NCBI GenBank assembly: GCA_963766195.1
Contig: CAVXYY010000005.1
Location: forward strand, 806,001 to 870,000
Direction: 5' to 3'
Origin: JAHEFT01 sp963766195
GTDB taxonomy: Bacteria; Pseudomonadota; Gammaproteobacteria; Xanthomonadales; SZUA-36
Length of the DNA stretch: 64,000 nt
Positions within the stretch are counted from its first letter, which is position 1. Each line of letters opens with the position of its first letter. Below, piece by piece: positions 46,477-54,811 of the stretch. The translations under genes were made by a program, and so were the position numbers. The notes under the pieces were generated by a model that was not told the origin of the DNA, ran no database searches, and saw only the letters and a list, made by a program, of their open reading frames with translations.

Positions 46477-47907
46477 AAAGCAGCGGTTCACATCTCCAGC
46501 CGATGAGGCGCATCAAGCGGGTTCATTTCGTCGGAATCGGGGGCGCCGGTATGAGCGGCATCGCCGAAGTTCTGGTGAACCAGGGATTTGAAGTTTCCGG
46601 TTCAGACCTGGCGGAAGGTCAGACCACCAGGCACCTGAAAAAACTCGGCGCCAAAATTTTCAAAGGACATCATGCGGACCATGTGCAAGGTGCCGACGTG
46701 CTGGTGGTTTCCAGCGCGATTTCGAGTAACAACCCGGAAATTTCCGCCGCCCGCGAGTTGAGAATTCCGGTGGTTCCGCGAGCCGAGATGCTGGCCGAAT
46801 TAATGCGTTTCCGGCGTGGCATCGCCGTGGCGGGTACGCACGGGAAAACCACGACGACCAGTCTCACGGCCAGCCTGCTCGGAGAAGCCGGCCTGGATCC
46901 GACTTTCGTCATTGGCGGCCTGCTGAATGCGTGGGGCAGCCATGCGCGCCTGGGCACGGGTGAGTACCTGGTGGCCGAGGCGGATGAAAGTGACGGCTCC
47001 TTCCTGTTGCTGCAACCGGTCATCGCCCTGATCACCAACATCGACCGGGATCACCTGACTTCTTATGAAAACAGTTTCGAAAACCTGCGCAAGGCCTTCC
47101 TGGAGTTCCTGCACCACCTGCCATTTTACGGCGTGGCCGTGCTTTGCGTGGACGATGAACAGATCGCCGAGATGATTCCCTCGGTGACCCGGGCCGTGGT
47201 CACCTACGGCCTCTCCCCCGAAGCCGATATCCGCGGGTCTGACCTGGTCCAGGAAGGCCGGATGATGCATTTCCGGGCGCACCTGCCGAACCAGCCTGAA
47301 GCGATGAAAGTCAGCCTCAACCTGCCGGGCGTGCACAACGTCCGCAACGCGCTGGGTGCGATGGCGGTGGCCTGGGAACTGGGACTGGACCTGGAGCCGA
47401 TTGTCGCCAGCCTGGGAACGTTCCAGGGAATCGGGAGACGATTTGCCGACGTCGGCAGCTTCCCCGTTCCAAGGGGCGAAGTAACCGTGGTAGAGGATTA
47501 CGGCCACCATCCGTCCGAACTCGAAGCAACAATCAATGCGGCCCGCGATGGCTGGCCGGACAAGCGGATTGTCACCGTATTTCAACCCCACCGTTACACG
47601 CGGACCCGCGACTTGTTCGATGAATTTTCACAGGTTCTCGCCGCTTCAGACATGGTGGTGCTGACCGATATCTATCCCGCCGGGGAAGACGCCATAGACG
47701 GTGTGAACAGCGGCGCATTGTGCCAGTCGATCCGGGCCAGGGGCCGTATCAATCCCGTGCTGGTTTCCGACGTTACGGACCTTCCCGCCGAGCTTCCGGC
47801 GATGTTGGAGGACGGCGACCTGGTGCTGCTGCTCGGCGCGGGAAATATCGGCCAGGTGGCCCAGGCAATCCGCGAACGCGGCTTTACCCGGGGGGCAGAC
47901 GGAATGA
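46473..47907 (+). CDS. murC: UDP-MurNAc:L-alanine ligase MurC, frameshift at the 3' end
   Basis: MurC attaches the first alanine to UDP-MurNAc. ATG 46473 overlaps the murG stop. Motifs are VHFVGIGGAGMSGIAEVL, AVAGTHGKTTTTSL, ALITNIDRDHL, DYGHHPSELEATI and LLLGAGNIGQVAQAI. As read, the frame continues into ddlB to give one 797-residue product. If one G is removed from the G6 run at 47890-47895, MurC ends RERGFTRGQTE at TGA 47905-47907, which overlaps the ATG of ddlB. That gives 477 residues, close to the family norm. Since two other apparent fusions here are clearly shift artefacts, I annotate separate genes; a real fusion, as known in chlamydiae, is not excluded. Confidence 0.9.
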
Positions 47908-48845
47908 ACCGCTTGTCCGCATGCAGAGTCAGTGACCCCGGGCAGTTTGGCCGGGTCGGCCTGGTCATCGGCGGTGAAAGCGCTGAACGCGAAGTGTCGC
48001 TGGACGGCGGCCGCGCCGTTGGGTCCGCTTTTGAACGCCAGGGTATCGAGTTCAGCATTTTTGACGGGCCGTTGGCTTTATTTGACGCCATCCGGCGCGG
48101 CGTGATAGATCGCGTGTTCAACCTGGTGCATGGGCCCGGGGGGGAGGATGGTTCGCTGCAGGGCGCCCTGCAGTTGATGAAAATTCCGGTCACCGGGTCC
48201 GACCTGGCGTCGTCGGCGCTGACCATGGACAAGGTCCGCTCGAAGTGGGTGTGGGAACGAAACGGAATCGCAACCCCGCCATTCGATTACTTCGGCCGTG
48301 ACGACCAGGATTTTGGCCGCGCGATCGAAAAATTCGGCTTGCCGCTGTTCGTAAAGCCAACCGGCCTTGGTTCCAGTATCGGGATCACACGGGTCAGCCA
48401 GGCTTCGGGCCTGCAGGCAGCGGTTGAACTGGCCCGCCGTTATGGTGATACGGTGATTATCGAGGCTGAAATCGTTGGTGCGGAATATTTTGCCGGTGTG
48501 CTTGACCGTACCATGCTGCCGCTGATCCGGGTTGAAACCCCCAACGAATTTTACGACTACCAGGCCAAGTACGAATCGGATGAAACCCGCTACTACTGTC
48601 CGTGCGGGCTCGATGCAGACCGGGAGTCCGAATTGCAGGCGCTGTCCCAAAAGGCCTTTGAAATCCTTGGTGCTTCCGGCTGGGGCCGGGTCGATTTCCT
48701 GATGGATGCAGCGGGCAAGCCCTGGTTCCTGGAAGTGAACACCACTCCGGGTATGACCGGTCACAGCCTGGTGCCGCAGGCGGCCGCCAGGATGGGGGTG
48801 GAATTCGACGAACTGGTCTGGCGCATCCTGGAGACCAGCCTGTGA
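47904..48845 (+). CDS. ddlB: D-alanine:D-alanine ligase
   Basis: Ddl joins two D-alanines for MurF. ATG 47904 gives 313 residues; a normal Ddl has about 306. The motifs are GLVIGGESAEREVSLDGG, the serine-loop region LVHGPGGEDGSLQGALQL, PLFVKPTGLGSSIGITRV and FLEVNTTPGMTGHSLVP. The family usually has HGxxGEDG where this protein has HGPGGEDG. It may be read as the C-terminal half of a MurC-DdlB fusion (see murC). The stop overlaps the ftsQ GTG. Confidence 0.93.
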   Translation: MNRLSACRVSDPGQFGRVGLVIGGESAEREVSLDGGRAVGSAFERQGIEFSIFDGPLALFDAIRRGVIDRVFNLVHGPGGEDGSLQGALQLMKIPVTGSDLASSALTMDKVRSKWVWERNGIATPPFDYFGRDDQDFGRAIEKFGLPLFVKPTGLGSSIGITRVSQASGLQAAVELARRYGDTVIIEAEIVGAEYFAGVLDRTMLPLIRVETPNEFYDYQAKYESDETRYYCPCGLDADRESELQALSQKAFEILGASGWGRVDFLMDAAGKPWFLEVNTTPGMTGHSLVPQAAARMGVEFDELVWRILETSL

Positions 48846-49603
48846 ACCGCTATACCGCGTCAAGTCGAAGGGCCAGCAGGGGTTTCGCCAATGGCATGCT
48901 TTCGGTTATTGCGCTGTTTCTCCTGGCTTCGGGCGGCATCGCCTGGGTTTGCATGGGCATCGTCACCAATGACCGCTGGCCGATACGCTGGCTGGAACTC
49001 AACGGTGCTTTTCAGCGGGTGAGCGCGGAACAATTGCGGGCCAGCATGACGCCGCTGATCGATCAGAGTTTTTTCACCATCAACCTCAAGGAACTGGCCG
49101 ACGCCGCCAGGCGGATTTCCTGGGTGTCCTCGGTGGATGTGCAAAAGACGTGGCCGGACACGATCACGGTAACCATCGGGGAGTTTAAACCGATCGCCCA
49201 CTGGAACCAGGGCCGGCTGCTGTCCCGTGAAGGCGAGCTCTTCTCGGTCCCCGAGGCGGATGAGATCCAGGGCCTGCCCCGGCTCCTGGGGCCGGAGGAC
49301 AGGCTCGATGAAGTCCTGCATCACTGGGCTGACTTCAGCGAAGCACTGGTTCCGATGGGCCTGGAAATCGGTGAGTTGAGCCTCGATTCACGGGGCGCCT
49401 GGTCCATGCAGTTCAGCAACGGCACACGGGTCCAGCTGGGTCGCGAATTCGCACGGGAACGCCTGTTGCGATTGCTGGCGAGCTGGGATTCGCTGATGTT
49501 CGAGCAGTCTGTGCCGCCACAGGATGTCGATTTGAGATACACCAACGGGTTTGCAGTGCTCTGGCCGCAACCCGCCGAAACCACCAAAAGGACTGATAGC
49601 TGA
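48842..49603 (+). CDS. ftsQ: Cell division protein FtsQ
   Basis: FtsQ is a bitopic divisome scaffold. GTG 48842 gives 253 residues: a basic N-terminal tail, one membrane helix (about 17-39), a POTRA domain (about 45-120, including FFTINLKELADAARRISWVS and VQKTWPDTITVTIGEF) and the beta domain ending DLRYTNGFAVLWP. It lies between ddlB and ftsA with overlaps of a few bases. Confidence 0.94.
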   Translation: MNRYTASSRRASRGFANGMLSVIALFLLASGGIAWVCMGIVTNDRWPIRWLELNGAFQRVSAEQLRASMTPLIDQSFFTINLKELADAARRISWVSSVDVQKTWPDTITVTIGEFKPIAHWNQGRLLSREGELFSVPEADEIQGLPRLLGPEDRLDEVLHHWADFSEALVPMGLEIGELSLDSRGAWSMQFSNGTRVQLGREFARERLLRLLASWDSLMFEQSVPPQDVDLRYTNGFAVLWPQPAETTKRTDS

Positions 49604-50836
49604 ATGAAGGCAAGGAAATCCGAAAAATCACTGGTCGTGGGGCTGGACGTGGGGACCTCCAAAATCGTCGCGATTGTCGGCGAGAGCCAGCCCGATGGAA
49701 CGGTTGAGGTGATCGGTATCGGTTCGCATCCGTCAACGGGCTTGCGGCGCGGCGTGGTCGTCGACATGGCCTCAACCGAACATGCCATCCAGCGCGCTGT
49801 CGAGGAGGCCGAGCTGATGGCCGGCTGTGAAATTCATTCGGTCTTTGCAGGTATATCGGGCAGTCACATACGCAGTCTCAATTCGGACGGCACGGTTGCG
49901 ATCAAGGACAAGGAGGTTTCCGAGGGTGACGTGGAGCGGGTGCTCGAGGCGGCACGTGCGGTACCGGTCGCCGCGGATCAGAAAATACTTCACGTGTTAC
50001 CCCAGGAATACGTGATCGACAACCAGGATGGAATCCGACAGCCCATCGGCATGGCAGGCGTTCGCCTCGAAGCCCATGTGCACGTGGTCACGGCGGCGCT
50101 CAGCGCGACCCAGAACATCAGCAAGTGCGTGGCGCGGTGCGGACTCACCGTGGATGAATTGATCATGCAGCCACTGGCGGCGAGTTATGCCGTTTTGACG
50201 GCTGATGAGAAGGATCTTGGCGTCTGCCTGGTGGATATCGGCGCCGGCACTACCGATATCGCGGTATTCACCGATGGCGCCATTCGTCACACGGCCTGTA
50301 TTCCGATCGCAGGAGACCAGGTGACCAATGATATCGCCGTGGCCTTGCGCACGCCCACCCAGCACGCGGAGGACATCAAGATCAAGTATGCCTGTGCGCT
50401 GGTGCAACTGGCGCGAAACGACGAGAGCATACAGGTGCCCAGCGTGGGCGACCGGACGTCGCGGCAATTGGCCCGCCAGACTCTGGCGCAGGTCGTGGAG
50501 GCGCGTTACCGGGAGTTGTTTTCACTGATCCAGGCGGAGTTACGGAGAAGCGGTTTCGAAAACATGATTGCGGCCGGCCTGGTCATGACCGGCGGCGCCT
50601 CGCGCATCGAAGGCGCCGAGGAGTTGGCGGAAGAGCTGTTTCACATGCCGGTGCGCCTGGCGACACCGCGCTATGTAACCGGGCTTTCCGAAGTAGTAAA
50701 CAACGCCATTCATGCAACCGGCGTTGGATTGTTGCTGTACGGCAACCAGGCGGATTCAAGTCGCAACCTGTTGGCAGCGAGTGGTGGAGATACGTTTTTT
50801 GATCGAGTCCGGAGTTGGTTCCGGGGTGAGTTTTAA
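49604..50836 (+). CDS. ftsA: Cell division protein FtsA
   Basis: FtsA is the actin-like membrane tether for FtsZ. The 410-residue product has VVGLDVGTSKIVAIVGE (phosphate 1), the SHS2/1C domain (about 85-165), VDIGAGTTDIAVF (phosphate 2) and AGLVMTGGASRIEGAEEL (adenosine loop). The C-terminal amphipathic helix, DTFFDRVRSWFRGEF, is the membrane-targeting sequence. It starts immediately after the ftsQ stop. Confidence 0.97.
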   Translation: MKARKSEKSLVVGLDVGTSKIVAIVGESQPDGTVEVIGIGSHPSTGLRRGVVVDMASTEHAIQRAVEEAELMAGCEIHSVFAGISGSHIRSLNSDGTVAIKDKEVSEGDVERVLEAARAVPVAADQKILHVLPQEYVIDNQDGIRQPIGMAGVRLEAHVHVVTAALSATQNISKCVARCGLTVDELIMQPLAASYAVLTADEKDLGVCLVDIGAGTTDIAVFTDGAIRHTACIPIAGDQVTNDIAVALRTPTQHAEDIKIKYACALVQLARNDESIQVPSVGDRTSRQLARQTLAQVVEARYRELFSLIQAELRRSGFENMIAAGLVMTGGASRIEGAEELAEELFHMPVRLATPRYVTGLSEVVNNAIHATGVGLLLYGNQADSSRNLLAASGGDTFFDRVRSWFRGEF

Positions 50837-50893
50837 CCAGGGCCTGTTGACTATCAGGCCCAATAACAACGGCGAGCGAGAGGAGAAGTAACC

Positions 50894-52069
50894 ATGTTTG
50901 AGTTAGTGGAGAATTACACACCGAGTGCAACGATAAAAGTCATCGGTGTGGGTGGCGGTGGAGGCAATGCCGTCGCGCAGATGATCGACGCCAATATCGA
51001 TGGAGTGGAATTCATTGCGGCGAACACCGATGCGCAGGCGCTGAGGCAGTTCAAAGGCAGAACCATTCTGCAGATCGGGTCCAGCGTCACCAAGGGCCTG
51101 GGTGCAGGCGCCAATCCGGAAGTCGGGAGGCAGGCGGCGCTGGAGGACCGTGACCATATCCTGGAGATACTGTCGGGAGCTGACATGGTGTTTATTACCG
51201 CCGGAATGGGTGGCGGCACGGGTACCGGCGCAGCTCCGGTCATCGCGCAGGCAGCCAAGGAACTGGGTATTCTGACCGTTGCAGTCGTGACCAAGCCGTT
51301 TCACTTTGAAGCGAGACGGCGGATGCAGATCGCGGAAAAGGGAATCGAGGAACTGGCGGCTCACGTGGATTCGCTCATCACCATTCCAAACTCCAAACTC
51401 GGCGCCGTACTGGGTGGTGAAACGCTGTTGCTGAATGCATTCAAGGCGGCGAATGACGTGCTCCAGGGAGCGGTACAGGGTATTGCAGAACTGATCACCC
51501 GTCCGGGTCTGATTAACGTGGACTTCGCGGATGTCCGCACCGTGATGGCGGAAATGGGCATGGCGATGATGGGTTCGGGCCAGGCATCCGGTGACGACCG
51601 CGCGATCATGGCTGCCCAGGCCGCGATTGGCAGTCCGCTGCTCGAGGACATCAACCTGTCCGGTGCCTGCGGCATCCTCGTCAACATCACGGCCGGACCC
51701 AACCTGACGATGAAAGAATTTGAAGAAGTCGGCAGCACCGTTGCTGACCTCGCGTCGGAAGACGCAACCGTGGTCATGGGCACCGTCATCGATCCCGAAC
51801 TCGGGGACGATTTGCGCGTGACCGTGGTGGCCACCGGGCTGGGTGGACAGATGCGCAGCTCCCTGGCGCGCGAACAGCCGATTCGGCTGGTTGCCAACGG
51901 CAGCAATAACCGGCGTGAGATGGTCAGGAATGAAGAACCACGCGGGATCGACAGCAACATGGATTTCAGACGGGAAGTTTCCGACACCGGGCGCACGGAC
52001 CTGTTCGCGAGGCAGAAGGATATCGATTACCTGGATATTCCTTCATTTCTCCGAACCCAGGCCGACTGA
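50894..52069 (+). CDS. ftsZ: Cell division GTPase FtsZ
   Basis: FtsZ is the tubulin-like ring protein. ATG 50894 follows GAGAGGAGAAGTAACC. The 391-residue product shows VIGVGGGGGNAVAQMI, the tubulin signature ITAGMGGGTGTGAAPVIAQA (about 101-120) and the T7 loop NVDFADVRTVM. A short linker leads to the conserved C-terminal peptide DYLDIPSFLRTQAD, which binds FtsA and ZipA. It is separated from ftsA by 57 bases and from lpxC by a 285-base structured gap. Confidence 0.98.
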   Translation: MFELVENYTPSATIKVIGVGGGGGNAVAQMIDANIDGVEFIAANTDAQALRQFKGRTILQIGSSVTKGLGAGANPEVGRQAALEDRDHILEILSGADMVFITAGMGGGTGTGAAPVIAQAAKELGILTVAVVTKPFHFEARRRMQIAEKGIEELAAHVDSLITIPNSKLGAVLGGETLLLNAFKAANDVLQGAVQGIAELITRPGLINVDFADVRTVMAEMGMAMMGSGQASGDDRAIMAAQAAIGSPLLEDINLSGACGILVNITAGPNLTMKEFEEVGSTVADLASEDATVVMGTVIDPELGDDLRVTVVATGLGGQMRSSLAREQPIRLVANGSNNRREMVRNEEPRGIDSNMDFRREVSDTGRTDLFARQKDIDYLDIPSFLRTQAD

Positions 52070-52088
52070 ACAGGCAGGGAGCCTGATT

Positions 52089-52110
52089 GGCGTGCACCAC
52101 TCGGCACGCC
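52089..52110 (+). promoter_or_regulatory. Small hairpin downstream of ftsZ
   Basis: GGCGTGC (52089-52095) pairs with GCACGCC (52104-52110) across an eight-base loop, 20 bases after the ftsZ stop. No T run follows, so it is more likely an mRNA 3'-end stabiliser or processing signal than a terminator. Confidence 0.4.
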
Positions 52111-52126
52111 TGCGTCCGGAAATGAC

Positions 52127-52197
52127 GTCCGGTAACCGGAAACCCCAGACTCGCCGTGCCGGCCTGTGCACAGGCCGGTGTTTTCCGGTTACCGGAC
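52127..52197 (+). terminator. Nested long hairpin between ftsZ and lpxC
   Basis: GTCCGGTAACCGGAAA (52127-52142) is a perfect 16-base inverted repeat of 52182-52197. Between the arms lies a perfect 20-base palindrome at 52159-52178. The outer stem is preceded on its 3' arm by TTTT and could act as a terminator or processing site in either direction. It may also be a mobile repeat, but I see no second copy in the window. Confidence 0.5.
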
Positions 52198-52280
52198 CAG
52201 GCTGGGAACGGCAAAGTGACGTTTACGTTACAAGGCCGTTAAAATGTTGTTAAATTGCCACAGTTGTGGTCAAAACACCG

Positions 52281-52333
52281 AATCAGCGGCTATGAAGTAG
52301 AGCACCTTTGTGCTAACATGCCGCTGATTTTGA
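52281..52333 (+). promoter_or_regulatory. Two-tier hairpin in the lpxC leader
   Basis: AATCAGCGGC (52281-52290) pairs perfectly with GCCGCTGATT (52320-52329), enclosing a second hairpin AGCAC-CTTT-GTGCT (52301-52314). A TTTTG tract follows, 22 bases before the lpxC ATG. The shape resembles an intrinsic attenuator. A possible promoter upstream is TTACAA (52228) with TTAAAT (52250) at 16-base spacing, which is weak. Confidence 0.5.
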
Positions 52334-52354
52334 GGTCCTTGCGGAGCCCGAAAA

Positions 52355-53269
52355 ATGATAAATCAACGCACCCTCAAGAACGTCATTCGAGCCACCGGTG
52401 TCGGAATTCACACCGGTGAAAAAGTATTCATGGCACTGCGTCCGGCGCCGGTCAACACCGGCATCATATTCCGGCGCACGGATCTCGATCCGGCCATGGA
52501 AGTTCCCGCGTTTGCAACCCATGTTGGCGATACCAGCATGAATACGACGCTGGAGCAGAATGGCGTTCGGGTTTCGACGGTGGAACACTTGATGTCCGCG
52601 TTTGCAGGCCTGGGTATCGACAATGCTTACGTGGATCTGAGCAATGCCGAGGTTCCGATCATGGACGGCAGTGCCGGGCCATTCGTATTCCTGATCCAGT
52701 CGGCCGGCATCGAAGAACAATCCGCGGCCAAGCGGTTTATCCGCATCCTGGAACCGGTAGAAGTGCGACTCCAGGACAAGTGGGCCCGCCTCGACCCGTT
52801 TGACGGGTTTCGCGTTTCTTTCAAAATCATGTTCAACCACCCGGTTTTTCGTTCACACCAGTCTTTTGCCTCGGTGGATTTCTCGACTACCTCCTACCTC
52901 AAGGAGATTGCCCGGGCCCGCACCTTCGGGTTCATGCGCGATATCGAGATGCTGCGTGAGCGGAACCTGGTGCTGGGCGGCAGTATGGATAATGCGGTGG
53001 TGCTGGACGATTACCGGATTCTCAATTCAGACGGTTTACGTTACGAAGATGAGTTCGTCAAGCACAAGGTGCTGGATGCCATCGGCGACCTGTATTTGCT
53101 TGGACATGGATTGATTGGCGCGTTTTCAGGTTACAAGTCCGGACACGAACTCAATAACCTGTTGCTGAGGGATTTGCTCGAGAAACCTTCTGCCTGGGAG
53201 GAAGTTACCTTCGATGATTCGGAAGCGATCCCGGTTTCCTACGCCCATCCCGTCCAGGCCATTGCCTGA
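52355..53269 (+). CDS. lpxC: UDP-3-O-acyl-GlcNAc deacetylase LpxC
   Basis: LpxC carries out the first committed step of lipid A synthesis. The 304-residue product has the standard opening QRTLKNVIRATGVGIHTGEK. The zinc ligands are the His of VEHLMSAFAGLGIDN and the His and Asp of FVKHKVLDAIGDLYLLG, and the catalytic His lies in SGHELNNLLLRDLL. The protein is intact. It ends the dcw cluster. Confidence 0.97.
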   Translation: MINQRTLKNVIRATGVGIHTGEKVFMALRPAPVNTGIIFRRTDLDPAMEVPAFATHVGDTSMNTTLEQNGVRVSTVEHLMSAFAGLGIDNAYVDLSNAEVPIMDGSAGPFVFLIQSAGIEEQSAAKRFIRILEPVEVRLQDKWARLDPFDGFRVSFKIMFNHPVFRSHQSFASVDFSTTSYLKEIARARTFGFMRDIEMLRERNLVLGGSMDNAVVLDDYRILNSDGLRYEDEFVKHKVLDAIGDLYLLGHGLIGAFSGYKSGHELNNLLLRDLLEKPSAWEEVTFDDSEAIPVSYAHPVQAIA

Positions 53270-53279
53270 GGCCGGACGA

Positions 53280-53299
53280 CCCGGGTTTCCGGGCTTTTT
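53280..53299 (+). terminator. Probable intrinsic terminator after lpxC
   Basis: CCCGG (53280-53284), loop GTTT, CCGGG (53289-53293), then C and TTTTT. The stem is short but GC-only and sits 11 bases after the lpxC stop, between convergent lpxC and the DUF721 gene. Confidence 0.6.
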
Positions 53300-53375
53300 C
53301 CTGATTCACGACAAATTGTCTTATTTCTGATATTATCCGCCGTCCGTGTGATCAGTTCCTGTGAACGGGTCTGAT

Positions 53376-53795
53376 TCACTCCTCGCCGTCTGCCTCGATC
53401 CGGGCCATGACCTCGAGGGCCTGACGGGCAGCGGGAGAAAGGGCTCGTTTTTTTCTTTGGGCCATGCGCTGTTCAGTGAGGGGAGCGACCCGGATTTCAA
53501 TGGGTTCGATTTCGGGGACGCCAGCCTGGCGCAGGCGTTTGACAAGTTGAGGCGCCTGCATGCGCAACTGGGTAGCCCAGGACGCAGAAGGCGAAATCAA
53601 GATAAGCCGGTTTTCACGAATTGCCGCTACCTGGAAATGTGCAGCTAGTTCGGGATCGAGAAACCCGGAAAGCAGTTGCTCGACGCGCATCAGCTGGTTC
53701 GCGCGCTGCAACAGGAAACCGAGAGATGTGCCGTGGTCTGTGATGACCTCGGATATTCGGAAAGCCTTTTTACCGGACTGAGGAATACGAGCCAT
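53376..53795 (-). CDS. dciA: DUF721 family protein, DciA-like helicase-loading factor
   Basis: The start at 53795 (MARIPQSGKKAFRI) gives 139 residues. The N-terminal part has the DUF721/KH-like region with LGFLLQRANQLMRVEQLLSGF, and NRLILISPSASWATQLRMQA corresponds to the conserved Trp-containing core. The C-terminus is basic and Glu-rich. DciA is the replicative helicase loader of bacteria without DnaC or DnaI, and the gene commonly lies between lpxC and secA as here. It is divergent from the M23 peptidase with two bases between the start codons. Confidence 0.82.
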   Translation of the reverse strand: MARIPQSGKKAFRISEVITDHGTSLGFLLQRANQLMRVEQLLSGFLDPELAAHFQVAAIRENRLILISPSASWATQLRMQAPQLVKRLRQAGVPEIEPIEIRVAPLTEQRMAQRKKRALSPAARQALEVMARIEADGEE

Positions 53796-53797
53796 AT

Positions 53798-54727
53798 ATG
53801 AAGCGTACTTCAGCAGCACCACGGATTACCAGTACTGATCGCCTTACGTGGCTGGCCAGGTGGGCAGGTTCTCACCGCTTCGTGCTGGTCCTGGCGTTCC
53901 TGTGCTTCGCCGGACTGATGTTCCACCTCGGGAGAAGCACGGCGGATATACCGCGAAACCTGGTCCGTGAGATCAGGGCGCTGAAGAAAGACATTCAGCT
54001 ACAGCAGGGCACGGTTGACCGTCTCAGGCAAAATAACGAACAAAGCGTCAATGCGCTGGCGGCCAGACTCGCCGAGTTGCAGGCGGCATCAACCCGCCTT
54101 GATGCCCTGGGTGAGCGCTTGGCTCACATGGGCCAGTTGACACTGGATGAGTTCGATTTCAGTGAACCTGCCGCCATCGGTGGGCCGGGCGACTATGAAT
54201 TTATCGGTTCCATGGATGAGCAAAGCCTGAGTATCGCGATCGACCGGCAGCGTGAAAAATTACGTCAACAGGCCTCGCAGCTCGATGCTTTGCAGTTTCT
54301 GATGGCGAACCGGCAACTCGAAAACGACCTTACACCAACCGGCTGGCCTGTCCGGAAAGGCTGGATTTCTTCCCGCTACGGCGAGCGGAACGATCCGTTC
54401 ACCGGAGAACGGGAGCAGCATACCGGCCTTGATTTTGCCGGTACGCGCGGCACCGAGGTGTTGAGTGTCGCCAGTGGCGTCGTAATCTGGGCGTCGACAC
54501 GTCCTGGTTATGGTAAAACAGTTGAAATAGACCATGGAAATGGATATCGGACCCGTTACGCACACAGCGACTCGCTGTTGGTCAAAGCGGGCGATCACGT
54601 GAATACCGGGCAGGTCATCGCGCTGATGGGCAGCACCGGAAGGGCATCCGCACCCCACGTCCATTTCGAAGTCCTTAAAGACGGCAAACGAATCAATCCC
54701 GGCAGTATCGTCGGCCAGTTGCGCTGA
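53798..54727 (+). CDS. M23 (LytM) family metallopeptidase, membrane-anchored
   Basis: The 309-residue product has one N-terminal membrane helix (about 28-45, FVLVLAFLCFAGLMFHL), a coiled coil (about 55-110) and a C-terminal LytM domain. The zinc motifs are intact: HTGLDFAG (HxxxD) and HVHFE (HxH), so it is likely a catalytically active peptidoglycan endopeptidase in the periplasm. Helix plus coiled coil plus LytM recalls NlpD, EnvC and MepM-like enzymes; placing before secA is common. Confidence 0.93.
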   Translation: MKRTSAAPRITSTDRLTWLARWAGSHRFVLVLAFLCFAGLMFHLGRSTADIPRNLVREIRALKKDIQLQQGTVDRLRQNNEQSVNALAARLAELQAASTRLDALGERLAHMGQLTLDEFDFSEPAAIGGPGDYEFIGSMDEQSLSIAIDRQREKLRQQASQLDALQFLMANRQLENDLTPTGWPVRKGWISSRYGERNDPFTGEREQHTGLDFAGTRGTEVLSVASGVVIWASTRPGYGKTVEIDHGNGYRTRYAHSDSLLVKAGDHVNTGQVIALMGSTGRASAPHVHFEVLKDGKRINPGSIVGQLR

Positions 54728-54811
54728 TTTTTATCAGCCTCCAAAGGCTTGCAACGGCTCGCGATTGACCCCAGATAGCAACGGCGCGAACTCAAAAAAG
54801 AAACCCCTCAG

